Shown: positions 9,644 through 17,421 of the stretch, in pieces | How positions within the stretch are numbered: the first letter of the stretch is position 1 | Layout of the letters: each line of letters begins with the position of its first letter | Source: an uncultured Methylotenera sp. | GTDB taxonomy: Bacteria > Pseudomonadota > Gammaproteobacteria > Burkholderiales > Methylophilaceae | Reading direction: 5' to 3' | Assembly: GCF_946479685.1 (NCBI RefSeq) | Contig: NZ_CAMLGS010000005.1 | Span: 1-64,000 of the forward strand | DNA: 64,000 nt | Program-made: the position numbers and the translations under genes | Notes under the pieces: model-generated | Told to the model about the DNA's origin: nothing | Database searches by the model: none | The model's input: only the letters and a program-made list of their open reading frames with translations

Positions 9644-9672
9644 ACATCATCATATTGTCATTTTTAATTCAT
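9644..9672 (+). promoter_or_regulatory. Three TCAT elements at 11-bp period (candidate Pho box) upstream of the phospholipase C-like gene
   Basis: ACATCAT (9644-9650), TTGTCAT (9655-9661) and AATTCAT (9666-9672) are spaced exactly 11 bp, the period of PhoB half-sites. Only the middle one is close to consensus. CACATT (9683-9688) lies 10 nt after the last repeat and is a weak -10. The array ends 23 bp before the start codon and is divergent from the Pho box of the GT4 gene. Confidence 0.5.
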
Positions 9673-9695
9673 ATCGCGCTGGCACATTAGCTCGC

Positions 9696-10541
9696 ATGCA
9701 AGTACCTAAGCTAATCAAACAATATTACTGGTGGTTGCCATGCTGCATATATTCTGGAGACGCCAATGCATGGGGGCTGATGACCCATCTCTACTTTGCG
9801 CAATCACTGTTATGGGCCATGCCTCTACTCGACCCTAAACTGCAAAATGCCATCAGGAAGTTTCCGGACTTAGTAATGGCTGGCGCATGCATCCCTGACT
9901 TAGCGCTCATGAGCGAACAGTTTAACAATACCCATGCTTGGAAGAGTGCACATCAGCTACTGGATGCCGCACAAACAGATGAAGAATTAGCACTTGCGAT
10001 TGGTTACGCCAGCCATTTATATATAGACGTGATTGCACACCATCACTTTGTACCTGCGCATGAGGCTATGTGGTTTAAAAGCACAATGTTCACCCATATC
10101 ACCTCAGAATGGGCAATGGATGCATATCTGACACCGCTGATTAAAACTTCACCACATCTCTTGCTGAACAAGCACCGCGTGGTCATCACCCAATTTATCA
10201 GCAATCATTTTAATTGTGCAGAACATATCACTAGCACCGCACTTAAGCGCCTGGCATTAGGGGATGGCATTTTAAGGATGGTTAGATTACCGCAGATGAT
10301 ACACAGCTTTGCACGTTTAATTGACGGTGGTATTGGCCAGAACTTTGTGTATTACATCGCAAAAACGCAAGATGCGTTGGCGGATATCGGGGAAGTATTA
10401 GGCGGGAATCAACCCGTATTTGAGGCTGAGTTAAAAAATATCAGCATAGAACAATTAGAACAGTGGCGTGCGGAATGTTTAAAGCATTTACAACACATGC
10501 ACCCACAACCGGTGCAATATTTCACGCAGCAAAAACAATAA
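9696..10541 (+). CDS. Zinc-dependent phospholipase C family protein
   Basis: 281 aa, matching the zinc-dependent phospholipase C fold (PF00882). Candidate zinc ligands appear in the order known for Bacillus cereus PLC: W26, H31, D68, H80, H107, D111, H117, H134 and E138, including the H-x3-D-x5-H and H-x3-E spacings. Residues 1-25 look like a short signal peptide ending ANA. Cleavage there would expose W26 as the mature amino terminus, as in the Bacillus enzyme, whose amino-terminal Trp binds zinc. The predicted reaction is hydrolysis of phospholipid to diacylglycerol plus a phosphorylated head group, though many family members are untested. It is divergent from the GT4 gene and convergent with PAP2. 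Confidence 0.8.
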   Translation: MQVPKLIKQYYWWLPCCIYSGDANAWGLMTHLYFAQSLLWAMPLLDPKLQNAIRKFPDLVMAGACIPDLALMSEQFNNTHAWKSAHQLLDAAQTDEELALAIGYASHLYIDVIAHHHFVPAHEAMWFKSTMFTHITSEWAMDAYLTPLIKTSPHLLLNKHRVVITQFISNHFNCAEHITSTALKRLALGDGILRMVRLPQMIHSFARLIDGGIGQNFVYYIAKTQDALADIGEVLGGNQPVFEAELKNISIEQLEQWRAECLKHLQHMHPQPVQYFTQQKQ

Positions 10542-10626
10542 CAACTGCAAACGGTGTTAAGTGTAAGCGTATTGCCATATCAAACGCTTAACACTACACA
10601 GTTATTAACACTTATAGCATTAGGCT

Positions 10627-11166
10627 TTATACCATAAAGAAAGACAAGCCGGCGATAGAGGCACCTATTAGTGCACCAGCCAACACATCACTTGGGTAAT
10701 GCAAACCCAGTACCACACGAGACAATGCCACCATGATAGTAAATGGCACCAGGATAAAAGCTAGCTGCGGGTAGTAACTTAACGCCACCATGCTAAACAC
10801 CACGGCATGTAAGGTATGCCCTGATGGGAAGCTGAATTTATCCAGCGGCTTACCAGTTAACCAGATATCCTGCCTTACCTCATAAGGGCGTGGTCGCAGC
10901 GTTTTGCCTTTTAACCATTTATAAACCAAAGTACCAGACAGCCCAGCCAAGCCCATATGCAATACTGGCACCATACCATCACTGCCATACACCAGTAATA
11001 CCGTGCCCATCAGTACGTACCAGAATACGCCATCACCCAGCCGGCTGGCTAATCTAAAGCTATCACGTACCAGACGATAGCGACTGGTATGGTTAACCGC
11101 TACACAAACACTGCTATCTAACTGGTGCATACGGTGCAAATATAAACGTGTTTTAGATGTCATCAT
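10627..11166 (-). CDS. PAP2 superfamily membrane phosphatase
   Basis: 179-aa integral membrane phosphatase of the type-2 phosphatidic acid phosphatase family. The three motifs are present: a K-x6-RP stretch (about residues 86-94), PSGH (about 114-117) and SR-x5-H-x3-D (SRVVLGLHYPSD, about 149-160). The family removes phosphate from phosphatidate, phosphatidylglycerophosphate or undecaprenyl pyrophosphate, and the sequence does not decide which. Its position beside a phospholipase C-like protein and a Pho-box GT4 fits conversion of phosphatidate to diacylglycerol. AGGTG precedes the start at good spacing. It is convergent with the phospholipase gene, with a weak hairpin (10554-10594) between them. 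Confidence 0.9.
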   Translation of the reverse strand: MMTSKTRLYLHRMHQLDSSVCVAVNHTSRYRLVRDSFRLASRLGDGVFWYVLMGTVLLVYGSDGMVPVLHMGLAGLSGTLVYKWLKGKTLRPRPYEVRQDIWLTGKPLDKFSFPSGHTLHAVVFSMVALSYYPQLAFILVPFTIMVALSRVVLGLHYPSDVLAGALIGASIAGLSFFMV

Positions 11167-11223
11167 TCACCTCCAATGTTTAGTTCCTGTCGAATTAACG
11201 TGGGGTTAGCTTGTCACTGCAAT

Positions 11224-11252
11224 GTGAACAATTGATGAAAAAGAGATGAAGC
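11224..11252 (-). promoter_or_regulatory. Three TCAT/TCAC elements at 11-bp period upstream of the PAP2 gene (weak Pho-box candidate)
   Basis: On the minus strand GCTTCAT, TTTTCAT and TGTTCAC follow each other at exact 11-bp steps, with half-site ends at 11246, 11235 and 11224. None is a full consensus half-site and no good -10 lies at the expected distance. This is only suggestive, and supported mainly by the neighbouring genes. Confidence 0.3.
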
Positions 11253-11312
11253 TTTGTTGAATTGAACGCGTAAATCCATTGAGCGCTCAACGCAACTTGC
11301 TTATAAAGAGAT

Positions 11313-11333
11313 GGGTGATGCGCTGCATCACCC
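11313..11333 (-). terminator. GC-rich hairpin downstream of glmM
   Basis: A perfect 9-bp stem (11313-11321 with 11325-11333) with a 3-nt loop lies 34 bp after the glmM stop codon. There is no clear U-tract on the minus strand, so its role as a terminator is uncertain. Confidence 0.4.
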
Positions 11334-11366
11334 TGATGCTAAGTGTGACCCAGATACTAAGTCTGG

Positions 11367-12722
11367 CTAGGATGCAACTTGCTTGACTACATCTGCAATG
11401 CTTTGTGCTAAAGCGCTTACTTGGCTTTGATTGGTACCTTCCACCATTACGCGGATTTTTGGCTCAGTACCGGAGGCTCGAAGTAACACGCGCCCTGAGT
11501 CTTTCAGTTCCGCCTCTGCCTGTTTAACCGCGGCCTGGATCAATGCATTATTCAAATCCACCTTTTGCTTGGTGGTCACATTAATTAAGACCTGTGGATA
11601 TAGTGTTAAGTCGGCTCCTAGCTCGCTTAAGTCTTTGCCACTTTGAATCACCGCGTGCAACACCTGTAGCGCAGCAATAATGCCGTCACCGCTGCTGTGC
11701 TTATCCAGCGTTAAAATATGGCCTGAATTTTCACCACCTAATTGCCAATTATTTTGGTTCAACAATTCCAATACGTAGCGATCCCCTACTTTAGCGCGAG
11801 CAAAAGGGATGCTCATCGCCGCAAGTTTGTGCTCCAACGCTAGGTTAGTCATCAAGGTACCAACGACACCGCCCTGCAACGCATCTGCCTGCTGACGCGC
11901 TGCGGCAATGATATAAAGCAACTGGTCGCCATCTAACAAACGGCCGGTATGATCTACCATCATGACACGGTCACCATCGCCATCAAAAGCAATACCTAAA
12001 TCTGCCTGATGCTCGACCACCGCTTTCTGTAAGGCCTGCGGATGGGTAGAGCCAACTTGCTCATTGATATTCAAACCATCCGGATGGTTACCAATCACGA
12101 CAATCTCTGCACCTAACTCATGAAATACTGGCGGAGCCACGTGATAGGTAGCGCCATGTGCACAATCCAACACAATTTTCAAACCGCGCAAATCTAAATG
12201 GTTAGGGAAGGTACTTTTACAGAACTCAACATAACGGCCAGCGGCATCATCAATACGACGCGCTTTACCGAGCTTGGCTGACTCCATTACCTGCATAGGC
12301 TCATCTAGTGCTGCTTCAATCGCATGCTCAACATCATCCGGTAACTTGGTACCTAGGCTGGAGAAAAACTTGATGCCGTTATCGTAATAAGGGTTATGCG
12401 ATGCTGAAATCACTATGCCTGCTTGCGCACGTAATGCGCGTGTTAAATATGCAACCGCAGGCGTTGGCATCGGACCGGTGAGCAATACATCTACGCCAGC
12501 CGCGGATAAACCGGCCTCGAGTGCAGCCTCCAGCATATAGCCTGAAATTCGCGTATCTTTACCAATCAACACCGCCGGATGGGCACCTTTGGCTAGGTGG
12601 CTATCAATGCTGGTCAGCACTCGCCCTGCTGCATACCCTAAACGCATCACAAACTCAGGGGTAATAAGAGCATCCCCTACGCGACCACGAATCCCATCGG
12701 TACCAAAGTATTTTTTACTCAT
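11367..12722 (-). CDS. glmM: Phosphoglucosamine mutase
   Basis: Converts glucosamine-6-phosphate to glucosamine-1-phosphate, feeding UDP-GlcNAc for peptidoglycan and lipopolysaccharide. The amino terminus [11 protein letters not shown] is diagnostic. The phosphoserine motif SASHNP is at about residues 101-106, and the metal loop DGDGDR at about 243-248. The carboxy-terminal [12 protein letters not shown] phosphate-binding loop is present. The length (451 aa) is normal. It is transcribed with folP, whose stop codon lies 62 bp upstream, the order seen in many proteobacteria (ftsH-folP-glmM). Confidence 0.98.
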   Translation of the reverse strand: MSKKYFGTDGIRGRVGDALITPEFVMRLGYAAGRVLTSIDSHLAKGAHPAVLIGKDTRISGYMLEAALEAGLSAAGVDVLLTGPMPTPAVAYLTRALRAQAGIVISASHNPYYDNGIKFFSSLGTKLPDDVEHAIEAALDEPMQVMESAKLGKARRIDDAAGRYVEFCKSTFPNHLDLRGLKIVLDCAHGATYHVAPPVFHELGAEIVVIGNHPDGLNINEQVGSTHPQALQKAVVEHQADLGIAFDGDGDRVMMVDHTGRLLDGDQLLYIIAAARQQADALQGGVVGTLMTNLALEHKLAAMSIPFARAKVGDRYVLELLNQNNWQLGGENSGHILTLDKHSSGDGIIAALQVLHAVIQSGKDLSELGADLTLYPQVLINVTTKQKVDLNNALIQAAVKQAEAELKDSGRVLLRASGTEPKIRVMVEGTNQSQVSALAQSIADVVKQVAS

Positions 12723-12784
12723 TCATATTCTTTCAAGCGTTTATTACAATCTTATGTTGATTAGCCGACGGCCATTCCGGCAAG

Positions 12785-13621
12785 CTACACTGGCAATACG
12801 GCTGTCACTACTTTTAATGCATCTACCGTGGCTTTCACGTCATGCACACGCACAATTTTCGCACCTTTCATGGCAGAAACCACGGAGGCCGCCAGCCCTG
12901 CATGCAAGCGCTGTTGCTCATCGCCACCGGCAATTTTTCCCAATACCGCTTTGCGCGACAAACCAACCAGCAACGGCCCGAGCTCACCAATTGCATCCAG
13001 ATGCTGTATCAGCGCAATATTATGCGCGGTGGTTTTGCCAAAGCCAAAGCCAGGATCTAACACGATGCGATCTTGCGTAATGCCTGCCGCTAGTACCACC
13101 TGCATGCGCTCAACCAAAAACTGCTTAACTTCCGCAACGACATCTTGATAACTAGGAGCCAGCTGCATTGTTTGCGGCATACCCTGCATATGCATCAAGC
13201 ACACACCAGCATTACTATTCGCAACAAATTCAACGGCGCGTTCTTCTTGCAGAGCACGTATATCATTCACAATATCAGCACCTGCCGCAATCCCCTGACG
13301 CATGACTTCTGGCTTGTAGGTATCAATAGAGAGCGGTACTGTGCTCACGGCACTTAAAGCCTCAATCACTGGGATGACCCGCCTTAACTCTTCATCCAGA
13401 CTCACAGGGTCAGCCCCAGGCCGAGTGGACTCACCGCCTATATCTAAAATATCTGCACCTTCTGCGATCAACTCTAAGGCATGTGCCACAGCTAAATCGG
13501 TACTGGTGTACTTGCCACCATCCGAAAACGAATCTGGTGTCACATTGACGATGCCCATCACATGAGGGCGATTTAAATTCAGCTGGTATTTACCGCAATT
13601 AAATTGATATGAAGTCTGCAT
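12785..13621 (-). CDS. folP: Dihydropteroate synthase
   Basis: Condenses hydroxymethyl-dihydropterin pyrophosphate with p-aminobenzoate in folate synthesis, the target of sulfonamides. The TIM-barrel signatures are visible: MGIVNVTPDSFSDGG (about residues 22-36), SIDTYKPEVM (about 98-107) and DPGFGFGK (about 190-197). 278 aa is standard. A bidirectional terminator separates it from upstream ftsH, so folP-glmM must use a promoter in the 13,622-13,816 interval. That interval also holds a divergent small reading frame. Confidence 0.98.
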   Translation of the reverse strand: MQTSYQFNCGKYQLNLNRPHVMGIVNVTPDSFSDGGKYTSTDLAVAHALELIAEGADILDIGGESTRPGADPVSLDEELRRVIPVIEALSAVSTVPLSIDTYKPEVMRQGIAAGADIVNDIRALQEERAVEFVANSNAGVCLMHMQGMPQTMQLAPSYQDVVAEVKQFLVERMQVVLAAGITQDRIVLDPGFGFGKTTAHNIALIQHLDAIGELGPLLVGLSRKAVLGKIAGGDEQQRLHAGLAASVVSAMKGAKIVRVHDVKATVDALKVVTAVLPV

Positions 13622-13665
13622 ACGTTAATTATACTAAATCCGCTTAAAAGACGTTAGGAGAGGCA

Positions 13666-13818
13666 ATGGCTAATGTTAAGGCACTCGCAAAACAAGTCTC
13701 AAGACTACTTAATATACCCTGTGTAATTATGCCCAGTGTAATTATGCGTGTAGTTAAGTCTGGTTTTGTAATGTCTAGTATAGTAATAGTTGGAATTATG
13801 CGTGATTCTCGGCAATAA
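13666..13818 (+). CDS. Candidate small protein, 50 codons, unrecognised
   Basis: An unannotated small reading frame in the folP-ftsH gap. ATG at 13666 is preceded by AGGAG with a 5-nt spacer, one of the better ribosome binding sites in the window. The stop at 13816-13818 overlaps the first bases of a strong terminator stem. The predicted peptide has a basic amino-terminal third (MANVKALAKQVSRLL) and a hydrophobic remainder rich in Val, Ile and Met. It contains a 5-residue near-repeat (CVIMP then SVIMR) encoded by a 12-bp direct repeat at 13721 and 13736. The ending is charged (MRDSRQ). A possible -10 TATACT is at 13630-13635. It could be a small membrane or amphipathic peptide; no function is assigned, and it might be a chance frame. 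Confidence 0.45.
   Translation: MANVKALAKQVSRLLNIPCVIMPSVIMRVVKSGFVMSSIVIVGIMRDSRQ
13721..13747 (+). repeat. 12-bp direct repeat, two copies, 15-bp period, with a related third copy
   Basis: GTGTAATTATGC occurs at 13721-13732 and 13736-13747. AATTATGCGTG occurs at 13740-13750 and again at 13794-13804. The 15-bp period equals five codons of the small reading frame that contains it, so the peptide repeats too. Confidence 0.8.
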
Positions 13819-13846
13819 AAAAGGCTAGTTTGCGCTAGCCTTTTTT
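13817..13846. terminator. Bidirectional terminator between the small reading frame and ftsH
   Basis: A perfect 12-bp stem (13817-13828 with 13835-13846) with a 6-nt loop has A and T runs at its ends, so it works for both strands. It terminates ftsH on the minus strand and the small frame on the plus strand. Confidence 0.92.
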
Positions 13847-13881
13847 AAATAACATCACGTAACCAAGCTCTACTATTTGGT

Positions 13882-15780
13882 TTACGTATTGGCAGAATGC
13901 TGCGGTTCACCAGCTGCGGCCGAACTTGGACCTGAGCTTGAGGAACCAGCCGCTGGCGGAACTTTCGCTTGTCTAGGTTTAGGTTCACGCACCGGATTGC
14001 CCGCCATAATATCGTTGATCTGATCCGCATCAATGGTTTCATACTCCATCAGCGCGGCAGTCATGGCTTCCACCTTATCACGGTTGTCTTCCAGCAATTT
14101 ACGCGCGATACCATATTGCTCGTCCAGTATACGGCGAATTTCCGCGTCTACTTTCTGCTGCGTAGCCTCAGATACCGTTTTTGAGCTCATGCTGCCAAAG
14201 AACGAATCCTGCTCGTTACCCGCATACACCATGGTACCCAGTGCATCACTCATGCCGTAACGTGTCACCATGTCACGCGCCAGTTTTGTCGCACGTTCAA
14301 AGTCGTTTGATGCACCTGTCGACATTTGATTCATAAAGATTTCTTCTGCAATACGACCACCGAACAAAATAGAAATCTCTTCTAACATTTTGTCTTTGTA
14401 GTTGCTGATACGATCAAACTCTGGCAACTGCCAGGTTAAACCTAAAGCCCAACCGCGCGGCATAATCGTTACTTTATGTACAGGGTCAGCTTTTGGCAGT
14501 AACTTCGCAACCACCGCATGGCCAGATTCATGGTAAGCAGTATTGCGACGCTCATCTTCGCGCATCACCATAGACTTACGCTCAGGCCCCATGAAGATCT
14601 TATCTTTAGCATCTTCAAAATCTTGCATATCCACAGTACGTTTGTTACGACGCGCAGCGAACAATGCAGACTCATTCACCAAGTTAGCCAAATCGGCACC
14701 GCTGAAACCAGGCGTACCGCGCGCCAAGATATCCGCTTTCACATCTGGATCAATTGGCACTTTACGCATATGCACTAATAAAATCTGCTCACGACCTTTA
14801 ATATCAGGCAAGCCCACCATCACTTGGCGGTCAAAACGACCTGGACGCAACAAAGCTTTGTCCAACACATCTGCACGGTTAGTCGCAGCAATCACAATCA
14901 CGCCAGAATTAGCCTCAAAGCCATCCATTTCCACCAACATCTGGTTCAGCGTTTGCTCGCGCTCATCATTACCGCCACCAGTACCAGCGCCACGGCTACG
15001 GCCAACCGCATCAATTTCATCGATAAAAATAATGCAAGGTGAGTTCTTTTTCGCGTTTTCGAACATATCACGCACACGTGAAGCACCAACACCTACAAAC
15101 ATCTCTACAAAGTCAGAGCCCGAGATAGTAAAGAATGGTACTTTAGCCTCGCCAGCAATCGCACGTGCCAACAAGGTTTTACCTGTACCTGGAGGGCCTA
15201 CCATCAATACACCGCGTGGAATACGACCACCTAGTTTTTGGAACTTAGACGGGTCACGCAAAAATTCGACTAATTCAGAAACTTCTTCTTTGGCCTCATC
15301 GCAGCCTGCTACATCAGCAAAGGTAGTATGGTTGTTACCTTCATCTAGCTGACGTGCTTTACTTTTACCAAATGAGAATGGACCGCCACCTTTGCCACCA
15401 CCCTGCATTTGGCGCATGAAGAAAATCCACACACCAATCAATAAAATCATCGGAAACCATGAAACAAAAATGCTCATGAGCAATGATTGCTCTTCTTCTG
15501 GTTTGGACTCTACCGCTACATTGTATTTAAGTAAGTCAGACACCAACCACGGATCGGAAGGTGCGTAGGTATTGAATTTTTTACCATCCTGTGTCGTACC
15601 GTGCAGCACGCGACCATCAATCTGCACCTTAGCGATACGACCGCCTTTAACATCTTGAATAAATTGTGAATATACGATTTGGTTGTCCGCGTTACCCTTA
15701 ACGCCGGACAGGTTAAATACCGCCACTAGTATCATGCCGATTGCTATCCAAATAGCGACATTCTTAAACACGTTGTTCAA
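13882..15780 (-). CDS. ftsH: ATP-dependent zinc metalloprotease FtsH
   Basis: Membrane-anchored AAA+ protease that degrades membrane proteins and regulators such as sigma-32 and LpxC. There are two transmembrane segments in the first about 125 residues. Walker A GPPGTGKT and Walker B IIFIDEID follow, and the zinc site HESGH lies near residue 410. The tail is Pro/Ser/Ala rich. A longer reading from TTG at 15804 is possible. I place the start at TTG 15780 because AAGGA lies 7 nt before it and the protein then begins MNNVFKN, the usual betaproteobacterial start; this gives 632 aa. It lies downstream of rlmE on the same strand, as in many proteobacteria. Confidence 0.95.
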   Translation of the reverse strand: MNNVFKNVAIWIAIGMILVAVFNLSGVKGNADNQIVYSQFIQDVKGGRIAKVQIDGRVLHGTTQDGKKFNTYAPSDPWLVSDLLKYNVAVESKPEEEQSLLMSIFVSWFPMILLIGVWIFFMRQMQGGGKGGGPFSFGKSKARQLDEGNNHTTFADVAGCDEAKEEVSELVEFLRDPSKFQKLGGRIPRGVLMVGPPGTGKTLLARAIAGEAKVPFFTISGSDFVEMFVGVGASRVRDMFENAKKNSPCIIFIDEIDAVGRSRGAGTGGGNDEREQTLNQMLVEMDGFEANSGVIVIAATNRADVLDKALLRPGRFDRQVMVGLPDIKGREQILLVHMRKVPIDPDVKADILARGTPGFSGADLANLVNESALFAARRNKRTVDMQDFEDAKDKIFMGPERKSMVMREDERRNTAYHESGHAVVAKLLPKADPVHKVTIMPRGWALGLTWQLPEFDRISNYKDKMLEEISILFGGRIAEEIFMNQMSTGASNDFERATKLARDMVTRYGMSDALGTMVYAGNEQDSFFGSMSSKTVSEATQQKVDAEIRRILDEQYGIARKLLEDNRDKVEAMTAALMEYETIDADQINDIMAGNPVREPKPRQAKVPPAAGSSSSGPSSAAAGEPQHSANT

Positions 15781-15863
15781 AATCTTTTCCTTTATCAACA
15801 ACAATCACGCTTAAAATTTCTTAAGCATTTTTAGATCTTACGAAAGCAGTTTAACCCAATTTT

Positions 15864-16484
15864 TTAAGGTTTACGACCAATTCCTAGCAAATAAACTTCA
15901 CTGCTTCTATCACGTGATGCCTTGGGCTTACGTGTCACGACTTTGTCGAACATTTGGCGCATAGTTTGCAAGATTTCCTCGAAGCCTGCCCCGATAAAAA
16001 CCTTGACCAAAAAGTTGCCATTTGGTTTCAACCAATCCTTACTAAATTCCAGTGCCAGCTCGGTTAAATAAGCTGCACCAGCTTGATCCACATCTTTCAC
16101 CCCACTGATATTGGGGGCCATATCCGCAATTACAAGGTCTACTTGCACATTATTTAAGGTTTGCTCTAATAATTTTAGGACTGCATCCTCGCGAAAGTCG
16201 CCTTGGATAAAAGTCACACCAGAGATAGGTGTCATGTCTAAAATATCCAGCGCGATTACTTTACCCTGCCCTTTTAAACGCTGCACCACTACTTGCGACC
16301 AACTCCCCGGGGCTGAGCCCAAATCGACGACGGTCATTCCTGGCTTGATGAGTTTGTCCTTATCGTCAATTTCCATTAACTTATAGGCAGCACGCGCACG
16401 ATAGCCATCTTTTTGTGCGAGTTTTACATAAGGGTCGTTTAAATGCTCTTGCATCCAAGCTTTACTGGTACGTGAAGGTTTCAT
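15864..16484 (-). CDS. rlmE: 23S rRNA (uridine-2'-O-)-methyltransferase RlmE (RrmJ/FtsJ)
   Basis: Methylates U2552 of 23S rRNA in the A-site loop, using S-adenosylmethionine. The SAM-binding motif VVDLGSAPGSWSQV lies at about residues 53-66. The catalytic K-D-K-E residues fall in KLAQKDGYRARAAYKL (early lysine), IADMAPN (aspartate, about 120) and FLVKVF (lysine, about 159). 206 aa is typical. It forms an operon with ftsH downstream, with a 59-nt non-coding gap to the first ftsH TTG. It is divergent from yhbY across an 87-bp gap containing a direct repeat. Confidence 0.97.
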   Translation of the reverse strand: MKPSRTSKAWMQEHLNDPYVKLAQKDGYRARAAYKLMEIDDKDKLIKPGMTVVDLGSAPGSWSQVVVQRLKGQGKVIALDILDMTPISGVTFIQGDFREDAVLKLLEQTLNNVQVDLVIADMAPNISGVKDVDQAGAAYLTELALEFSKDWLKPNGNFLVKVFIGAGFEEILQTMRQMFDKVVTRKPKASRDRSSEVYLLGIGRKP

Positions 16485-16505
16485 CGTTGATACTTTGCCA
16501 TCAAA

Positions 16506-16532
16506 TAAACATTGCTTTGTTAAACATTGCTT
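16506..16532. repeat. 12-bp direct repeat in the rlmE/yhbY divergent promoter region
   Basis: TAAACATTGCTT is present at 16506-16517 and 16521-16532, one and a half helical turns apart. TAAAAT (16538-16543) just downstream could be the yhbY -10. The repeat may bind a regulator shared by both genes; no known site is recognised. Confidence 0.6.
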
Positions 16533-16571
16533 CGTGTTAAAATAGTTAACTAATTAATTCTGTTAAAAAAT

Positions 16572-16880
16572 ATGAAACTAAGTACTAAACAAATCGCACA
16601 TCTACGAGGCCTTGCTCATAGCTTAAACCCAGTTGTCATGATAGGCAACAATGGTTTAACGGAAAATGTAGTTAAAGAAATCGAGCTAAATCTAAACGTT
16701 CATGAACTCATTAAAGTACAGGTAGCAGGTGATGACCGCGTGGCTCGCAAGGCCATTTTTGATGAAATCTGCCAGCTGACTAATGCTGTTGCAGTACATC
16801 ACATCGGCAAGCAACTAGTATTTTACAGGGCGAGCAGCACGGTAAAAGAAAGTGCCAAAGTAGTTATTCCTAAACTTTAA
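16572..16880 (+). CDS. yhbY: Ribosome assembly RNA-binding protein YhbY (CRM domain)
   Basis: A 102-aa single CRM-domain protein that associates with the pre-50S ribosome. Typical features are the LRGLAHSLNPVVMIGNNGLT stretch (about residues 10-29, with the GxxG-like loop) and the HELIKVQVAG strand. It sits back-to-back with rlmE, which also acts on the 50S subunit, an arrangement seen in Escherichia coli and many others. It is followed by a hairpin shared with the convergent DUF4149 gene. Confidence 0.95.
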   Translation: MKLSTKQIAHLRGLAHSLNPVVMIGNNGLTENVVKEIELNLNVHELIKVQVAGDDRVARKAIFDEICQLTNAVAVHHIGKQLVFYRASSTVKESAKVVIPKL

Positions 16881-16893
16881 AAATATTCACCCT

Positions 16894-16932
16894 AAAAAAC
16901 ATTCGGCCTGCGTTTTATCACCAGGCCGAATG
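16894..16932. terminator. Hairpin terminator between convergent yhbY and the DUF4149 gene
   Basis: A perfect 11-bp stem (16900-16910 with 16922-16932) with an 11-nt loop. On the minus strand it is followed by six T (16894-16899), so it is a good terminator for greA-DUF4149. On the plus strand the U-tract is poor. Confidence 0.85.
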
Positions 16933-16969
16933 CTTAACTTGCTAGTAGCGTTTAAAGTCTTGTTATCAA

Positions 16970-17416
16970 CTAACGCGCTTTCAGCACCATCACTATAGCA
17001 AGTATGCACTCAAATACATAAGCTAAACTGGCAACACCATGCCAGTTTCTAAACCTGTCCGCGAATACACTTTGCATCACATCTGCAGGGAAAGCTTGTG
17101 ACTTCAAGCCTTCTAAAATTGGCTGTATGCCAAAATGCCCAGCCAACACCAACAACAGCATCACAAACACCGCCCAAAAGAAACCTTGCTTTAAGGCCGC
17201 TGTACCAAACTGCGCTAGACGATGTATCAACAAGTAAAACGCACTGGCAAAGCCAATGTATGTCACTACGTTAAACAACTTACCAGCAAGGCTACCCGCC
17301 AACTGCTTGTCTCCTAAAGCATCAAACAGCACATACGCACTTACACCAGTGCTCCACAATGCACCGGCCCACAACGCAATTAGAATCAAAGATAATCGGG
17401 AAGCCACTGTTATCAC
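16970..17416 (-). CDS. DUF4149 (TMEM205-like) membrane protein
   Basis: A 148-aa protein with four predicted transmembrane helices: near residues 7-27, 47-67, 80-98 and 122-144. It resembles the DUF4149 family, commonly encoded beside greA and carB in betaproteobacteria. Its function is unknown. It begins 5 bp after the greA stop codon, so it is almost certainly cotranscribed with greA. No catalytic motif is seen. Confidence 0.75.
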   Translation of the reverse strand: MITVASRLSLILIALWAGALWSTGVSAYVLFDALGDKQLAGSLAGKLFNVVTYIGFASAFYLLIHRLAQFGTAALKQGFFWAVFVMLLLVLAGHFGIQPILEGLKSQAFPADVMQSVFADRFRNWHGVASLAYVFECILAIVMVLKAR

Positions 17417-17421
17417 CTTAT

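Noticed and set aside
10554..10594. GTGTTAAG/CTTAACAC hairpin between the phospholipase and PAP2 genes as a terminator
   Set aside because: Only 8 bp with a 25-nt loop and no U-tract on either strand. Kept only as a remark in the PAP2 entry.
11211..11217. TTGTCAC on the plus strand as a Pho half-site upstream of PAP2
   Set aside because: It points away from PAP2, has no partner 11 bp away, and no plus-strand gene follows.
14543..15352. 269-codon open frame on the plus strand inside ftsH
   Set aside because: Antisense to a clear FtsH AAA domain, with Ser/Arg-rich shadow composition and no ribosome binding site. FtsH conservation explains the open frame.
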